64,000 nucleotides of DNA. Origin: JAQVSH01 sp964349835 (GTDB lineage: Bacteria; Bacteroidota; Bacteroidia; Bacteroidales; UBA4181). Of this stretch, positions 16,733 through 26,067 are shown piece after piece. The DNA is taken from assembly GCA_964349835.1 (NCBI GenBank), contig CAYGID010000005.1, forward strand, positions 7,001 to 71,000, written 5' to 3'. The notes below the pieces were generated by a model. The model ran no database searches. It saw only the letters and a list, made by a program, of their open reading frames with translations, and was not told where the DNA came from. The position numbers and the translations under genes are program-made. Every line of letters starts with the position of its first letter. Positions within the stretch are counted from its first letter, which is position 1.

Positions 16733-18613
16733 TTAAGCTAATGAAATCAGAATATCATCCTCCTCAACCGCATCACCGTTATTAACGGCAATGGATACCA
16801 CTTCGCCCTCAACATCCGAAGATACGGCATTGTAGGTCTTCATGGCTTCGATATAACCAATCCTGTCGCCGATGTTAACCCTGTCGCCTACCTTCAGCGG
16901 AGTTTCGGCGCTGTTTTTGGTGAGGAAGAATTTTCCTTCCAGGGGCGAAATAATGGTTTTCGATGCGGCAGGCGGTGCAACTGATGCCGAAGCTGATGCG
17001 ACCGGCTGAGTCGACGATTGACCGGGGGTGTCGCTGGTGAGGAAGACTCTGTAGCGCTGACCGTTTACTTCGGCCACAACGGTTTGGGGCAACTCAGCGG
17101 TAAAGGCCGGTTGTGCTGTCGGTTGTACTGCCGGTTCGGGGGCTTTGTTTGCCTTGGCTTTGCGGGCAGCGATATCGGCTTCAAACTCGGCTTTGGCTTT
17201 GCCCGATTTGTAAGCTTCGTATTGCGCAGGGTGCATGGCATACTCAAACAACTCCTCGTCGTCGGTACCGGTTTCCCACCCTTTTTTCTTCATTTCGGCG
17301 CGGAAATGGTCAAGTTGGTCGGGGTAGTGGTCTTGCGGATTATCGTTTTCGAACACACGTCCCTCTTTTTTGGCCAGCGCCAGGATTTCGGGGGCAATTT
17401 CGCCCGGAATCTTCCCGGCTTTACCCAAAATCATATCCCAAATATCGTCGGCAATCATAGACCAGCGCTCTTTGCCTTTGAGCAGCTGAACCACATTCAT
17501 TAACGCCAGATTTTTTACATATTGGCTAAACGGAGTTACCAGAGGGGGATAACCTACTCTCGGCCAAACGTAAGCCACCTCATCGAAGATGAGAATCAGC
17601 AGTTGGTCGCGGGTTTTTGGGGGCTGGTTCTGTTTAGCCAGATATTTGTTGATGCTGTCCAGATTGCTTTCGAGGTCGGCCATCAAGCTGCCCATCATTC
17701 CGCCGGGCAAACCCGATCCGATGAGTAGAGAGTTCATCAGCCGGTTTTCGGGGCTGATATAGAAACCCAGAAAATCGTCGATAAACTCCTGGGTAAGGGC
17801 GCGAACCTCCATGTAAGCCTCCATGTTGATGTCGGGCACTTTGAATCCGGCATCTTGTAACATGGCGTGTACGGTAATCAGATCGGCGTGTCCGGTTCCC
17901 CACGAGAGGGGCTCCATGCCTACGTCGATATAGTCGGCGCCTGCCTGACACACCTCAAGGATAGAGGCTACACAGAGTCCGGGGCCGGCATGGCTGTGGT
18001 ACTGAATGGGAATATGAGGATATTTCTCTTTGATGTTTCGGGTAATCTGACCCAACGATACAGGGCGGCCAATACCGGCCATGTCTTTCAGACAGATTTC
18101 GTCGGCGCCCTCTTCGATGAGTTGGAAAGCCAGTTTTGTGTAGTATTCAACGGTGTGAAGAGGCGATACGGTAATGCTCAGCGCAGCCTGCGAAATCATA
18201 CCCGCCGCTTTAGCGTAATGGATTGAGGGAATCAGGTTGCGAGGATCGTTGAGTCCGCAGAAGGTACGGGCAATATCGGTTCCCTGGGCCATTTTAACTT
18301 TATAGAACAATTTTCTTACATCGGCGGGAACAGGACTCATCCGCAAACCGTTGAGCGCGCGGTCTAACATGTGCGTTTGAATTCCTGCATCATGGAAGGG
18401 CTTGGTCCACTGGCGCACTGCCTGGTTGGGGTTTTCACCAAACAAAAGGTTAATCTGTTCGAACCCCCCTCCGTTGGTTTCAACGCGTGCGAAGCACCCC
18501 ATTTTTATGATGGCGGGGGCTACCTTGACTAATTGGTCGACACGGGGTACGTACTTACCCGACGATTGCCACATGTCGCGGTACAATAAACTGAATTTGA
18601 TCTCTTTCGACAT
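16733..18613 (-). CDS. oadA: Oxaloacetate decarboxylase alpha / pyruvate carboxylase subunit B type
   Basis: A 626-residue carboxyltransferase-biotin carrier fusion. The TIM barrel carries CLKDMAGIGRP (the carbamylated metal-binding Lys) and YHSHAGPG (metal-binding His pair). The usual RDAHQS motif reads RDMWQS here, which I believe is normal for the Bacteroidota branch. A PASTA-like conserved domain follows, then an Ala/Pro linker of about 60 residues, then a biotinyl domain with EAMKTYN; the biotin Lys is residue 592. It transfers CO2 from oxaloacetate to biotin for OadB. Sits between oadG and oadB. Confidence 0.94.
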   Translation of the reverse strand: MSKEIKFSLLYRDMWQSSGKYVPRVDQLVKVAPAIIKMGCFARVETNGGGFEQINLLFGENPNQAVRQWTKPFHDAGIQTHMLDRALNGLRMSPVPADVRKLFYKVKMAQGTDIARTFCGLNDPRNLIPSIHYAKAAGMISQAALSITVSPLHTVEYYTKLAFQLIEEGADEICLKDMAGIGRPVSLGQITRNIKEKYPHIPIQYHSHAGPGLCVASILEVCQAGADYIDVGMEPLSWGTGHADLITVHAMLQDAGFKVPDINMEAYMEVRALTQEFIDDFLGFYISPENRLMNSLLIGSGLPGGMMGSLMADLESNLDSINKYLAKQNQPPKTRDQLLILIFDEVAYVWPRVGYPPLVTPFSQYVKNLALMNVVQLLKGKERWSMIADDIWDMILGKAGKIPGEIAPEILALAKKEGRVFENDNPQDHYPDQLDHFRAEMKKKGWETGTDDEELFEYAMHPAQYEAYKSGKAKAEFEADIAARKAKANKAPEPAVQPTAQPAFTAELPQTVVAEVNGQRYRVFLTSDTPGQSSTQPVASASASVAPPAASKTIISPLEGKFFLTKNSAETPLKVGDRVNIGDRIGYIEAMKTYNAVSSDVEGEVVSIAVNNGDAVEEDDILISLA

Positions 18614-18640
18614 TCTTACACAGGTTTTATTAAGCCGGTT

Positions 18641-18913
18641 TTACATTTTTTCGATTCGGGTAACTTTGGCACTCCCCTTCGAAAGGGTGTGCACTGCTGC
18701 CGAGATGGCAGCCAGGACCGACGGCTGATGCGCCGTTGGGTTGGCGAGGTGATTTCCGGTCCGGGCAGGAGCCTTCTCCTCTTCGTCGGCCGGCAGTTTG
18801 TTTACCAGCAGGATGAGGTATTTGCCGAAGACCACAATCAGGAGTAATACCAGAAGCACTGTAGTCATACCCACTGCCAGTAGCATCAGACCTGTTTCCA
18901 TATCATTTTCCAT
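18641..18913 (-). CDS. oadG: Oxaloacetate decarboxylase gamma subunit
   Basis: A 90-residue protein with one N-terminal membrane helix (GLMLLAVGMTTVLLVLLLIV) and a charged cytoplasmic tail, as in OadG proteins that hold the alpha and beta subunits together. The Zn-binding His tail of Klebsiella OadG is not evident. ATG 18913 was preferred to the upstream TTG at 18925; ATG 18901 is also possible. First gene of the oadGAB unit. Confidence 0.85.
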   Translation of the reverse strand: MENDMETGLMLLAVGMTTVLLVLLLIVVFGKYLILLVNKLPADEEEKAPARTGNHLANPTAHQPSVLAAISAAVHTLSKGSAKVTRIEKM

Positions 18914-18952
18914 AGAGCAAAGCAATTAGTGTACATTTAAGGCATATCAGGG

Positions 18953-18960
18953 CAAAAATA
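18953..18960 (-). promoter_or_regulatory. Candidate -7 box for the oad operon
   Basis: TATTTTTG on the minus strand, 40 bases upstream of the oadG start. No TTG is found at the proper spacing, so only the -7 element supports it. Confidence 0.4.
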
Positions 18961-19033
18961 CAAAAAAAACTGTTGTAGAGCATGTTTTTCGCCATCAATT
19001 AGCCCCAAAACTTCTCGAAAGCGTCCGAATATG

Positions 19034-19045
19034 GCAACATGTTGC
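19034..19045. promoter_or_regulatory. Perfect 12-bp palindrome between oadG and pheT
   Basis: GCAACATGTTGC is self-complementary and lies in the 239-bp divergent spacer, outside both candidate -7 boxes. It has the size of an operator for a dimeric regulator, but only one copy is present. Confidence 0.35.
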
Positions 19046-19111
19046 ACAAATTGCAGCTGGGCATCAGTTCGGCTTTTTGTGTGTGGAGCCTCTCGGTAGC
19101 CGATTTTTTTA

Positions 19112-19119
19112 TAAATTTG
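19112..19119 (+). promoter_or_regulatory. Candidate -7 box for pheT
   Basis: TAAATTTG, 33 bases upstream of the pheT ATG. No TTG at the expected distance. Confidence 0.4.
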
Positions 19120-19152
19120 CGGCTATTCTTGTGGTAAATAAATTTGACTGAG

Positions 19153-21603
19153 ATGAAAATCGCCTATCAGTGGCTCAAAGAGTACCTGCACACCGATCTT
19201 GAGCCCGAAGCGCTCTCTTCTATCCTTACCTCTGTTGGCCTCGAAGTAGAGGGGCTCGAACCTTTTGAGTCGGTAAAGGGCGGATTGGATGGTTTTGTCA
19301 CGGGCCATGTGCTCACCTGCGAACCGCATCCCAATTCCGACCATTTGAGCAAGACTACTGTCGATATGGGTGGAGGTGTGGTAGTGCCCATTGTGTGCGG
19401 TGCGCCCAATGTGGCCGCCGGGCAAAAGGTGGTTGTGGCAACCCTCGGCACCACCATTTATATGGGTAAGGAGAGCTTTCAGATTAAAAAAGCAAAAATT
19501 CGGGGCGAAGAGTCGGTGGGCATGATTTGCGCCGAAGATGAGATGGGTATCGGAACATCGCACAGCGGGATTCTGGTACTTGACCCTAACATTGAGCCCG
19601 GACTGGCTGCCAAAGATCTGTTTGGCGTTGCCTCCGACCATGTGTTCGAGATAGGGCTTACGCCCAACCGTATCGATGCTGCATCGCATTACGGGGTGGC
19701 GCGTGATCTGTACGCTGCTCTGAGTACAAAAGGATATGAAGCCCGACTCACCCGGCCCGATGTTTCTGCTTTTGGTTACGAAAGGGTTTCGGAGCCGGTC
19801 GCGATTGAGGTCCGCAATCCGGAGGCTTGTCCCGCCTATTATGGTGTTTCGATAGTTGGGGTAACGGTGAAAGAGTCGCCCGCCTGGCTCAAGAATCGCT
19901 TGCTCTCCATAGGACAGAACCCGATAAATAACGTGGTCGATATTACCAACTTTGTGCTGCATGAGCTTGGCCAGCCTCTTCATGCGTTCGATTTGGCTGC
20001 CATTTCGCATAAAAAGGTTGTGGTGCAAACGCTTCCCGAAGGCACACGCTTTACTACGCTCGATGGGGTGGAGAGAAGTTTGGGTGCCGGCGATCTGATG
20101 ATCTGCAATGGCAATGTTCCTATGTGTATTGGTGGGGTTTTCGGGGGTACCGATTCGGGTATTAAGGAGAGTACTACCGCACTCTTTCTGGAAAGTGCCT
20201 GTTTCAACCCGGTTTCCATTCGGCGAACTGCTCGCCGTCATGGTTTGAATACCGACGCATCTTTCCGGTTTGAAAGGGGGGTCGACCCCAATCTGCAACT
20301 CAACGCTCTGCAGAGGGCCGCGTTGCTCATTTGCGAGGTGGCCGGTGGAACCATCACAGGCGCTGTTCAGAAGTTTGGACCCGACAAGGTGGAGCCCTTT
20401 TCGGTGGAGCTCTCGCTCAGCTGGCTCGACCGTTTTATTGGGAAACGGCTCGACCGCGACCTCGTTGTAAAGATTTTGACGTTATTAGATATTCAGATTG
20501 CCGAAGAACACGATGATATGTTTCGGCTCCTGGTGCCACCCTACCGGGTTGATGTGACTCGCGATGTGGACGTTGCCGAGGAAATTTTGCGTATTTATGG
20601 CTACGATAACGTGGAGATCAGCCCATCGGTGCACTCCACACTTACCTATACGCCTAAGCCCGATAAAGACAAGATTGTACGCATTGCGTCGGAGTTTCTT
20701 TCGGCCAACGGGTTTTCGGAAGCCATGAACAATTCGCTCACCTCTTCGGGCTATTATGCCGATTCCGCTTCGTTCCCTGCCGAAAACCTTATCTCTTTGC
20801 TCAATCCGCTGAGTGTCGATCTCGATGCATTGCGTCAAACCTTGCTCTTTGGGGGTCTCGAATCGGTTGCCAGAAATATGGCCTACCGAAACAGTAACCT
20901 TAAATTGTACGAGTTCGGAAATGTTTATCGGCGAACCGATGCGCAGGGTCAGCCCATTCGGGGTATTGCCGAATCGCACAGGCTTGCCCTTTTCCTTACC
21001 GGAAACAGAACGCCCGAATCGTGGCTACTCAAACAGGAGCCGCTCACCTTCTTCGACCTGAAGGCCGTTGTTGAATCGCTGCTGGCCCGTTTGGGAGTAG
21101 ATCCTTCGGCCCTGCAGACTGTTGAAGAGAAAGGCGAACTTTTTTCTCAGTCGCTCGTTTGGCGGAAGCGCGAGAAAAACTTTGTTCAGGCCGGCCTTGT
21201 GGCCCGGAATCTGCTTGCCGGTTTTGGTATCAAGCAACCTGTTTGGTATGCAGACTTCGATTTTAATTTGATTCTGAGCACACTACAATCGCATAAAATT
21301 GCCTTTACCGAATTGCCCCGCTACCCCGAAGTGAGGAGAGATCTTGCCCTACTGGTAGACAAGGAGGTTCGGTTTGCCGATTTAAAGGCTGCAGCGGTTG
21401 CTGCCGAAAGGCGCCTGCTAAAAGAGGTATCGCTTTTCGACGTATACGAGGGCGAGCGAATTGCTCCCGGCAAAAAGTCGTACGCGCTGAGTTTTGTATT
21501 ACAGGATTCGGAAAAAACGCTCACCGATGCCCAAATCGATGCAACTATGCAGAAACTAATCCGGGCTTTTGAGTCGCAGTTTGAGGCCACCCTCCGGAAA
21601 TAG
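19153..21603 (+). CDS. pheT: Phenylalanyl-tRNA synthetase beta subunit
   Basis: An 816-residue PheRS beta chain that binds tRNA-Phe and edits Tyr. Domains in order: N-terminal MKIAYQWLKEYL and EMAP-like tRNA-binding domain (about 40-150), B3/B4 editing domain (about 210-400, with NVVDITNFVLHELGQPLHAF), B5 domain (about 405-475, VDVTRDVDVAEEILRIYGYD), catalytic-like core, and the C-terminal FDX-ACB anticodon-binding domain (from about 725, RYPEVRRDLALLVD). Full length and intact. ATG 19153 was chosen over the TTG at 19144. The alpha subunit gene is not next to it. Confidence 0.97.
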   Translation: MKIAYQWLKEYLHTDLEPEALSSILTSVGLEVEGLEPFESVKGGLDGFVTGHVLTCEPHPNSDHLSKTTVDMGGGVVVPIVCGAPNVAAGQKVVVATLGTTIYMGKESFQIKKAKIRGEESVGMICAEDEMGIGTSHSGILVLDPNIEPGLAAKDLFGVASDHVFEIGLTPNRIDAASHYGVARDLYAALSTKGYEARLTRPDVSAFGYERVSEPVAIEVRNPEACPAYYGVSIVGVTVKESPAWLKNRLLSIGQNPINNVVDITNFVLHELGQPLHAFDLAAISHKKVVVQTLPEGTRFTTLDGVERSLGAGDLMICNGNVPMCIGGVFGGTDSGIKESTTALFLESACFNPVSIRRTARRHGLNTDASFRFERGVDPNLQLNALQRAALLICEVAGGTITGAVQKFGPDKVEPFSVELSLSWLDRFIGKRLDRDLVVKILTLLDIQIAEEHDDMFRLLVPPYRVDVTRDVDVAEEILRIYGYDNVEISPSVHSTLTYTPKPDKDKIVRIASEFLSANGFSEAMNNSLTSSGYYADSASFPAENLISLLNPLSVDLDALRQTLLFGGLESVARNMAYRNSNLKLYEFGNVYRRTDAQGQPIRGIAESHRLALFLTGNRTPESWLLKQEPLTFFDLKAVVESLLARLGVDPSALQTVEEKGELFSQSLVWRKREKNFVQAGLVARNLLAGFGIKQPVWYADFDFNLILSTLQSHKIAFTELPRYPEVRRDLALLVDKEVRFADLKAAAVAAERRLLKEVSLFDVYEGERIAPGKKSYALSFVLQDSEKTLTDAQIDATMQKLIRAFESQFEATLRK

Positions 21604-21616
21604 TTAACTTCTTGAT

Positions 21617-23371
21617 TTACGCCTGAGGGGTGATTTTCAGCGACAACTCCCGAAGCTGTTCGTCGGCAATGGGAGCGGGGCTGTCGATCATCACGTCGCG
21701 GCCGGAGTTGTTTTTGGGGAAAGCCATCACGTCGCGGATGGAGTCGAGCCCTGCGAACAACGATACCAGTCGGTCGAACCCGAAAGCAATCCCGCCGTGG
21801 GGAGGTGCTCCGTAACGGAAGGCATTGATAATGAAACCAAATTGAGATTCTGCCTGTTCCGGGGTGAACCCGAGGATTTTGAACATCTGTTGTTGCAGGT
21901 TGTCGTCGTGGATACGGATAGAGCCTCCACCCACCTCAACGCCGTTAATTACACAGTCGTATGCGTTGGCCGACACTCTGCCGGGATCCGACTCAAAGAA
22001 TGAGATATCTTCGGGCTTGGGCGAGGTAAAGGGGTGGTGCATAGCGTAAAAGCGCTGTGTATCTTCGTCCCATTCAAAGAGCGGAAAATCGACCACCCAG
22101 AGCGGAACAAAAACACCTTTTTTACGCAGTTGCAGTCGATTTCCCATCTCCAGCCTAAGCTCGCTGAGCGCTGTTAAACTTCTCTTCCGCGTTCCTGCAA
22201 GAATCAGGAGCAGATCGCCCGGTTTGGCGCCGCACCTGTCTATCCACAATTGCAGTGTTTCGGGGGCATAAAACTTATCGACCGACGAACGGATGGATCC
22301 GTCGGCGCTATATTTTACGAAAATCAGTCCGGAGGCTCCAATCTGGGGTCTTTTTACAAAATCGGTCAGTTCGTCTATCTGTTTTCGGGTGTATTCGGCA
22401 CATCCTGTGGCGCAGATTGCTCCAATGTAGTGGGCCTGATCGAGAATGGAGAGCCCCTTTCCTTTGGCGATATCGGTAATTTCGTTGATCTCCATGCCAA
22501 ACCGGAGGTCGGGTTTGTCGTTTCCGTATTTCTCCATGGCCTGAGCATAGGTCATCCGGGGGAAAGGCGAAACCGTTTCGACATTCAGTACTGCTTTAAA
22601 CAGATGGCGTACCAAACCTTCGAAGGTGTTCAGGATATCCTCCTGTTCTATAAAGGCCATCTCGCAGTCGATCTGGGTGAATTCAGGTTGGCGGTCGGCC
22701 CGAAGATCTTCATCGCGGAAACACTTAACAATCTGAAAATAACGGTCGAATCCAGCTACCATCAATAGTTGCTTGAAGGTTTGGGGCGACTGGGGAAGGG
22801 CATAGAATTGGCCCGGATTCATGCGCGAAGGCACTACGAAATCGCGCGCTCCCTCCGGGGTAGATTTAATGAGAACAGGAGTTTCTACTTCGAGAAAGTG
22901 CTGTAGATCGAGATATTTTCGCGTTTCCTGTGCCATACGATGACGCAACTCCAGGTTCTTGCGCACCGGGTTGCGGCGGAGGTCTAGATAGCGGTATTTC
23001 ATACGTAACTCATCGCCACCGTCCGATTCCTCCTCGATGGTAAAAGGAGGAGTTACCGACCGATTCAGAATGGTAAGCTCTTCAGCTACAATTTCAATGT
23101 CGCCCGTTGCCATTTTGGGGTTTCTGCTTGATCGTTCGCAAACAGTGCCGGTTACCCGGATTACAAACTCCCTGCCCAGCTTTCGGGCCTCCATGCAGAT
23201 ATCTTGTTGTACATCCATGTTAAAAACCAGTTGGGTCATGCCATACCTGTCGCGAAGGTCGATAAAGGTCATTCCCCCCAAATCGCGGGTTTTTTGCACC
23301 CATCCGGCCAGGGTAACTTTCTGATCAACAAAATTTAGGTTAAGCTCTCCGCAGGTGTGTGTTCTGTACAT
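21617..23371 (-). CDS. aspS: Aspartyl-tRNA synthetase
   Basis: A 584-residue bacterial-type AspRS. It begins with the OB-fold anticodon-binding domain (MYRTHTCGELNLNFVDQKVTLAGWVQ), has class II motif 2 in YFQIVKCFRDEDLRADRQPEF, a GAD insertion domain, and class II motif 3 at HGGIAFGFDRLVSLFAG. ATG 23371 was chosen because the preceding 28 in-frame codons are not conserved in AspRS. Convergent with pheT, 13 bases apart. Without the archaeal-type features of a non-discriminating enzyme it is probably specific, but that is not certain. Confidence 0.97.
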   Translation of the reverse strand: MYRTHTCGELNLNFVDQKVTLAGWVQKTRDLGGMTFIDLRDRYGMTQLVFNMDVQQDICMEARKLGREFVIRVTGTVCERSSRNPKMATGDIEIVAEELTILNRSVTPPFTIEEESDGGDELRMKYRYLDLRRNPVRKNLELRHRMAQETRKYLDLQHFLEVETPVLIKSTPEGARDFVVPSRMNPGQFYALPQSPQTFKQLLMVAGFDRYFQIVKCFRDEDLRADRQPEFTQIDCEMAFIEQEDILNTFEGLVRHLFKAVLNVETVSPFPRMTYAQAMEKYGNDKPDLRFGMEINEITDIAKGKGLSILDQAHYIGAICATGCAEYTRKQIDELTDFVKRPQIGASGLIFVKYSADGSIRSSVDKFYAPETLQLWIDRCGAKPGDLLLILAGTRKRSLTALSELRLEMGNRLQLRKKGVFVPLWVVDFPLFEWDEDTQRFYAMHHPFTSPKPEDISFFESDPGRVSANAYDCVINGVEVGGGSIRIHDDNLQQQMFKILGFTPEQAESQFGFIINAFRYGAPPHGGIAFGFDRLVSLFAGLDSIRDVMAFPKNNSGRDVMIDSPAPIADEQLRELSLKITPQA

Positions 23372-23395
23372 GGGATTGGTAGATTGTTTAAGCCA

Positions 23396-23403
23396 CAAAT
23401 GTA
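23396..23403 (-). promoter_or_regulatory. Candidate -7 box for aspS
   Basis: TACATTTG on the minus strand, 25 bases before the aspS ATG. The -33 element is not clear at the standard spacing. Confidence 0.4.
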
Positions 23404-23500
23404 TAAAAAGCCGGGTCAAAATGGATGGCTGCCCAAAAAAAAGGGCGATTGACACCCGTTTGCTTCAATTTTTGTAAATTGCGCCCCCATTCTCTTTTGT

Positions 23501-24565
23501 ATGTTCAGAGTTCTCGTTTTCCTACTTCTTTTGGGCGTATCGGGGTGCCGGGTATCGAAAGAGCCGATGGCTACATCCCTTCCGGGGAGCATGCCGGCCC
23601 TGATGCTCGCACCTGAGCGGCCTGTTGCGGGATTACCTGATTTTGAGAAGTTTATTACGAATACCGAAAGGGCTAAACCTTTAACCCCCCAACCTGTGTT
23701 GCCCTCACCGGCTCGCCTTATGGAGGATCCCCCGGCCTTGTCGATTTATGGTTCGTTGTGGGATAACAAAAATTTCCGCAGCGGTTCCCGCTGGGTACCT
23801 TCCGATACGGTGGTGCTCTATCTGCTGGCCAATGAGGAGCGCTATTACCTTCCCGCCGGAAAGCCCATTTCGGAGTTTGGCCCCCGCGGACGTTCGCGGC
23901 ATACCGGACTTGATTTGAAGATGAATCTGAACGATTCTGTTTTTGCCTCCTTCGATGGAAAGGTCCGTTTTGCCGGCACCTACTCTTCGTACGGAAAGGC
24001 AGTATTGGTGAGGTGTCATAATGGCCTGGAGTTGGTGTATGCCCATCTGAATTCTATAGCCGTTTCGGTAAATCAGATAGTACAGGCTGGCGATCTTCTG
24101 GGTCGTGCCGGCCGTACCGGCAGGGCCTCTACTGTTCACCTTCACCTGGAGACCCGTTACAAGGGAGAGCCCTTCAATCCGAGGCTGGTGTTCGACCAAG
24201 CCAAAGGGATGCTTCAGTCGCCGGTGCTTATTCTCACCCCGTTGTCGTTTAAGCTGAATGGCAACAAGATTCCCGATCAGGAGCTCTCTTTTGCACTTCA
24301 GGCGGAGTTGATTACCCGGCGGGTTACCGGTCGGGCTATTGCCCCCGAAACGGCTCAGCCCGAGGTTCAGTTGGCTGCCGTTGCCGAAATTCCTTCGGAA
24401 GCGGAGGTCGCTAAACAGGAAGCTGTGGTTCATATTGTGCAAAAAGGCGATACCTTGTCGGCTCTGGCGCGCAAATACGGTACATCTATTCATGCAATCT
24501 GCAACCAAAACGGCATTACTGCAACATCGGTGCTCCGGTTAGGTCAGAAATTACAAATCTTATGA
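23501..24565 (+). CDS. M23 peptidase lipoprotein with LysM domain
   Basis: A 354-residue exported lipoprotein: signal FLLLLGVSGC gives lipidation at Cys16. The M23 (LytM/lysostaphin) zinc peptidase domain, about residues 125-225, has both metal motifs intact (HTGLD and HLHLE) plus YAHL. The C-terminal 45 residues are a LysM domain (VQKGDTLSALARKYGTS ... LRLGQKLQIL) that binds peptidoglycan. It should cut cross-bridges or activate other hydrolases. Its TGA overlaps the atpD ATG by 4 bases. A paralogue without lipobox lies at 27304-28278. Confidence 0.92.
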   Translation: MFRVLVFLLLLGVSGCRVSKEPMATSLPGSMPALMLAPERPVAGLPDFEKFITNTERAKPLTPQPVLPSPARLMEDPPALSIYGSLWDNKNFRSGSRWVPSDTVVLYLLANEERYYLPAGKPISEFGPRGRSRHTGLDLKMNLNDSVFASFDGKVRFAGTYSSYGKAVLVRCHNGLELVYAHLNSIAVSVNQIVQAGDLLGRAGRTGRASTVHLHLETRYKGEPFNPRLVFDQAKGMLQSPVLILTPLSFKLNGNKIPDQELSFALQAELITRRVTGRAIAPETAQPEVQLAAVAEIPSEAEVAKQEAVVHIVQKGDTLSALARKYGTSIHAICNQNGITATSVLRLGQKLQIL

Positions 24566-26061
24566 TAGGAAAAGTGATTCAGATTATTGGTCCGGTTGTC
24601 GACGTGGCCTTTGAGGGCACCGAAAATAACCTGCCCCCCATTCATGAGGCCCTTGAGTTGCTAAGACCCGACGGAACCCCTCTGATTCTTGAAGTACAGC
24701 AACATATTGGTGAGGATTCGGTTCGCACCGTCTCTATGGATTCTACCGATGGCCTCTGGCGGGGTATGGAGGTTCGCGCTCTCGGCCACCAGATCTTAAT
24801 GCCCGATGGACCCGCGGTGAGGGGCCGCCTGTTGAATGTTGTGGGAAAAGCCATTGATGGATTGGCTCCTGTTGATCTCTCGCATGGAAATCCTATCCAC
24901 AGGGAGGCTCCGAGCTTTGAAGAGCTGACCACCCACGCTGAGGTGCTGAACACCGGGATCAAAGTGATAGACCTCCTTGAACCCTATCTTAAAGGAGGAA
25001 AGATTGGCCTTTTTGGGGGTGCGGGTGTTGGAAAGACCGTTCTCATTATGGAGTTGATAAACAATGTGGCTAAGAAATATAACGGGATTTCGGTTTTTAC
25101 GGGTGTGGGTGAGCGGACGCGCGAAGGGAATGATCTTTTGCGCGAGATGATCGACTCGGGTGTCATTAACTATGGTGATGCTTTTAAAAAGTCGATGGCC
25201 GAAGGGGGCTGGGATCTTTCGCTGGTAGATGAGAAGGCGCTCAGTCAATCGCAGGCCACCCTTATTTTTGGCCAGATGAACGAACCCCCGGGTGCCCGTT
25301 CGCGGGTTGCCCTCTCGGGGCTCACTGTGGCGGAGTCGTTCCGCGACCAGGGAGGCGCATCGGGTCACGACATCCTATTGTTTATTGACAATATCTTTCG
25401 TTTTACGCAGGCAGGTTCCGAAGTGTCGGCACTCTTGGGGCGTATGCCCTCTGCGGTAGGCTATCAGCCCACGCTGGCATCCGAAATGGGCCTTTTGCAG
25501 GAACGGATAGCCTCTACCCGTAAGGGATCCATCACCTCGGTACAGGCCATCTATGTTCCTGCCGACGACCTTACCGACCCTGCTCCTGCCACCACCTTTG
25601 CCCATTTGGATGCCACTACCGTATTGAGCCGGAAGATCTCCGAACTGGGTATCTATCCGGCGGTCGATCCGCTCGATTCCACCTCTCGCATTCTATCGCC
25701 CGAAATTGTAGGATCCGATCATTACGAAGTGGCTCAGCAGGTAAAGAATCTGCTGCAGAAGTATGTGGAACTGCAGGATATTATCTCTATTCTGGGTATG
25801 GACGAACTCTCGGACGAGGATAAGCAGGCCGTGCATCGTGCCCGCAGGGTGCAAAGATTCCTTTCGCAGCCTTTCCATGTGGCAACTCCCTTTACCGGTA
25901 TTCCCGGTGTCTTTGTAGAGATTAGCGATACCATCGAGGGTTTCCGGGCCATTCTGAACGGCGAGATGGATGCCTATCCAGAGGCGGCCTTTATGAATGT
26001 GGGAACCATTGCCGAGGTGAAAGAAAAAGCAAAAATGGGCCGTTCAACGGCAAAAAAGTAG
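24562..26061 (+). CDS. atpD: ATP synthase F1 beta subunit
   Basis: The catalytic subunit of F1, 499 residues. P-loop GGAGVGKT at 152-159, the catalytic GERTREGNDL region, and the DELSDEDKQAVHRARRVQRFLSQPF signature near the end are complete. Unusually, its start overlaps the stop of an M23 peptidase gene by 4 bases, so it seems to depend on that gene's transcription and perhaps on its translation. atpC follows after 6 bases. The main atp cluster is about 13 kb to the left on the other strand. Confidence 0.98.
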   Translation: MIGKVIQIIGPVVDVAFEGTENNLPPIHEALELLRPDGTPLILEVQQHIGEDSVRTVSMDSTDGLWRGMEVRALGHQILMPDGPAVRGRLLNVVGKAIDGLAPVDLSHGNPIHREAPSFEELTTHAEVLNTGIKVIDLLEPYLKGGKIGLFGGAGVGKTVLIMELINNVAKKYNGISVFTGVGERTREGNDLLREMIDSGVINYGDAFKKSMAEGGWDLSLVDEKALSQSQATLIFGQMNEPPGARSRVALSGLTVAESFRDQGGASGHDILLFIDNIFRFTQAGSEVSALLGRMPSAVGYQPTLASEMGLLQERIASTRKGSITSVQAIYVPADDLTDPAPATTFAHLDATTVLSRKISELGIYPAVDPLDSTSRILSPEIVGSDHYEVAQQVKNLLQKYVELQDIISILGMDELSDEDKQAVHRARRVQRFLSQPFHVATPFTGIPGVFVEISDTIEGFRAILNGEMDAYPEAAFMNVGTIAEVKEKAKMGRSTAKK

Positions 26062-26067
26062 CTGAAT

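Noticed and set aside
16733..18613. RDMWQS in place of RDAHQS in the decarboxylase alpha chain, taken as a broken active site
   Set aside because: The metal-binding Asp, the carbamylated Lys and the His pair are all kept, and I recall the same wording in other Bacteroidota homologues.
19123..20298. 391-codon open frame on the minus strand inside pheT
   Set aside because: Antisense shadow of a fully conserved PheRS beta gene; composition is unlike a real protein (very rich in His, Arg, Gly).
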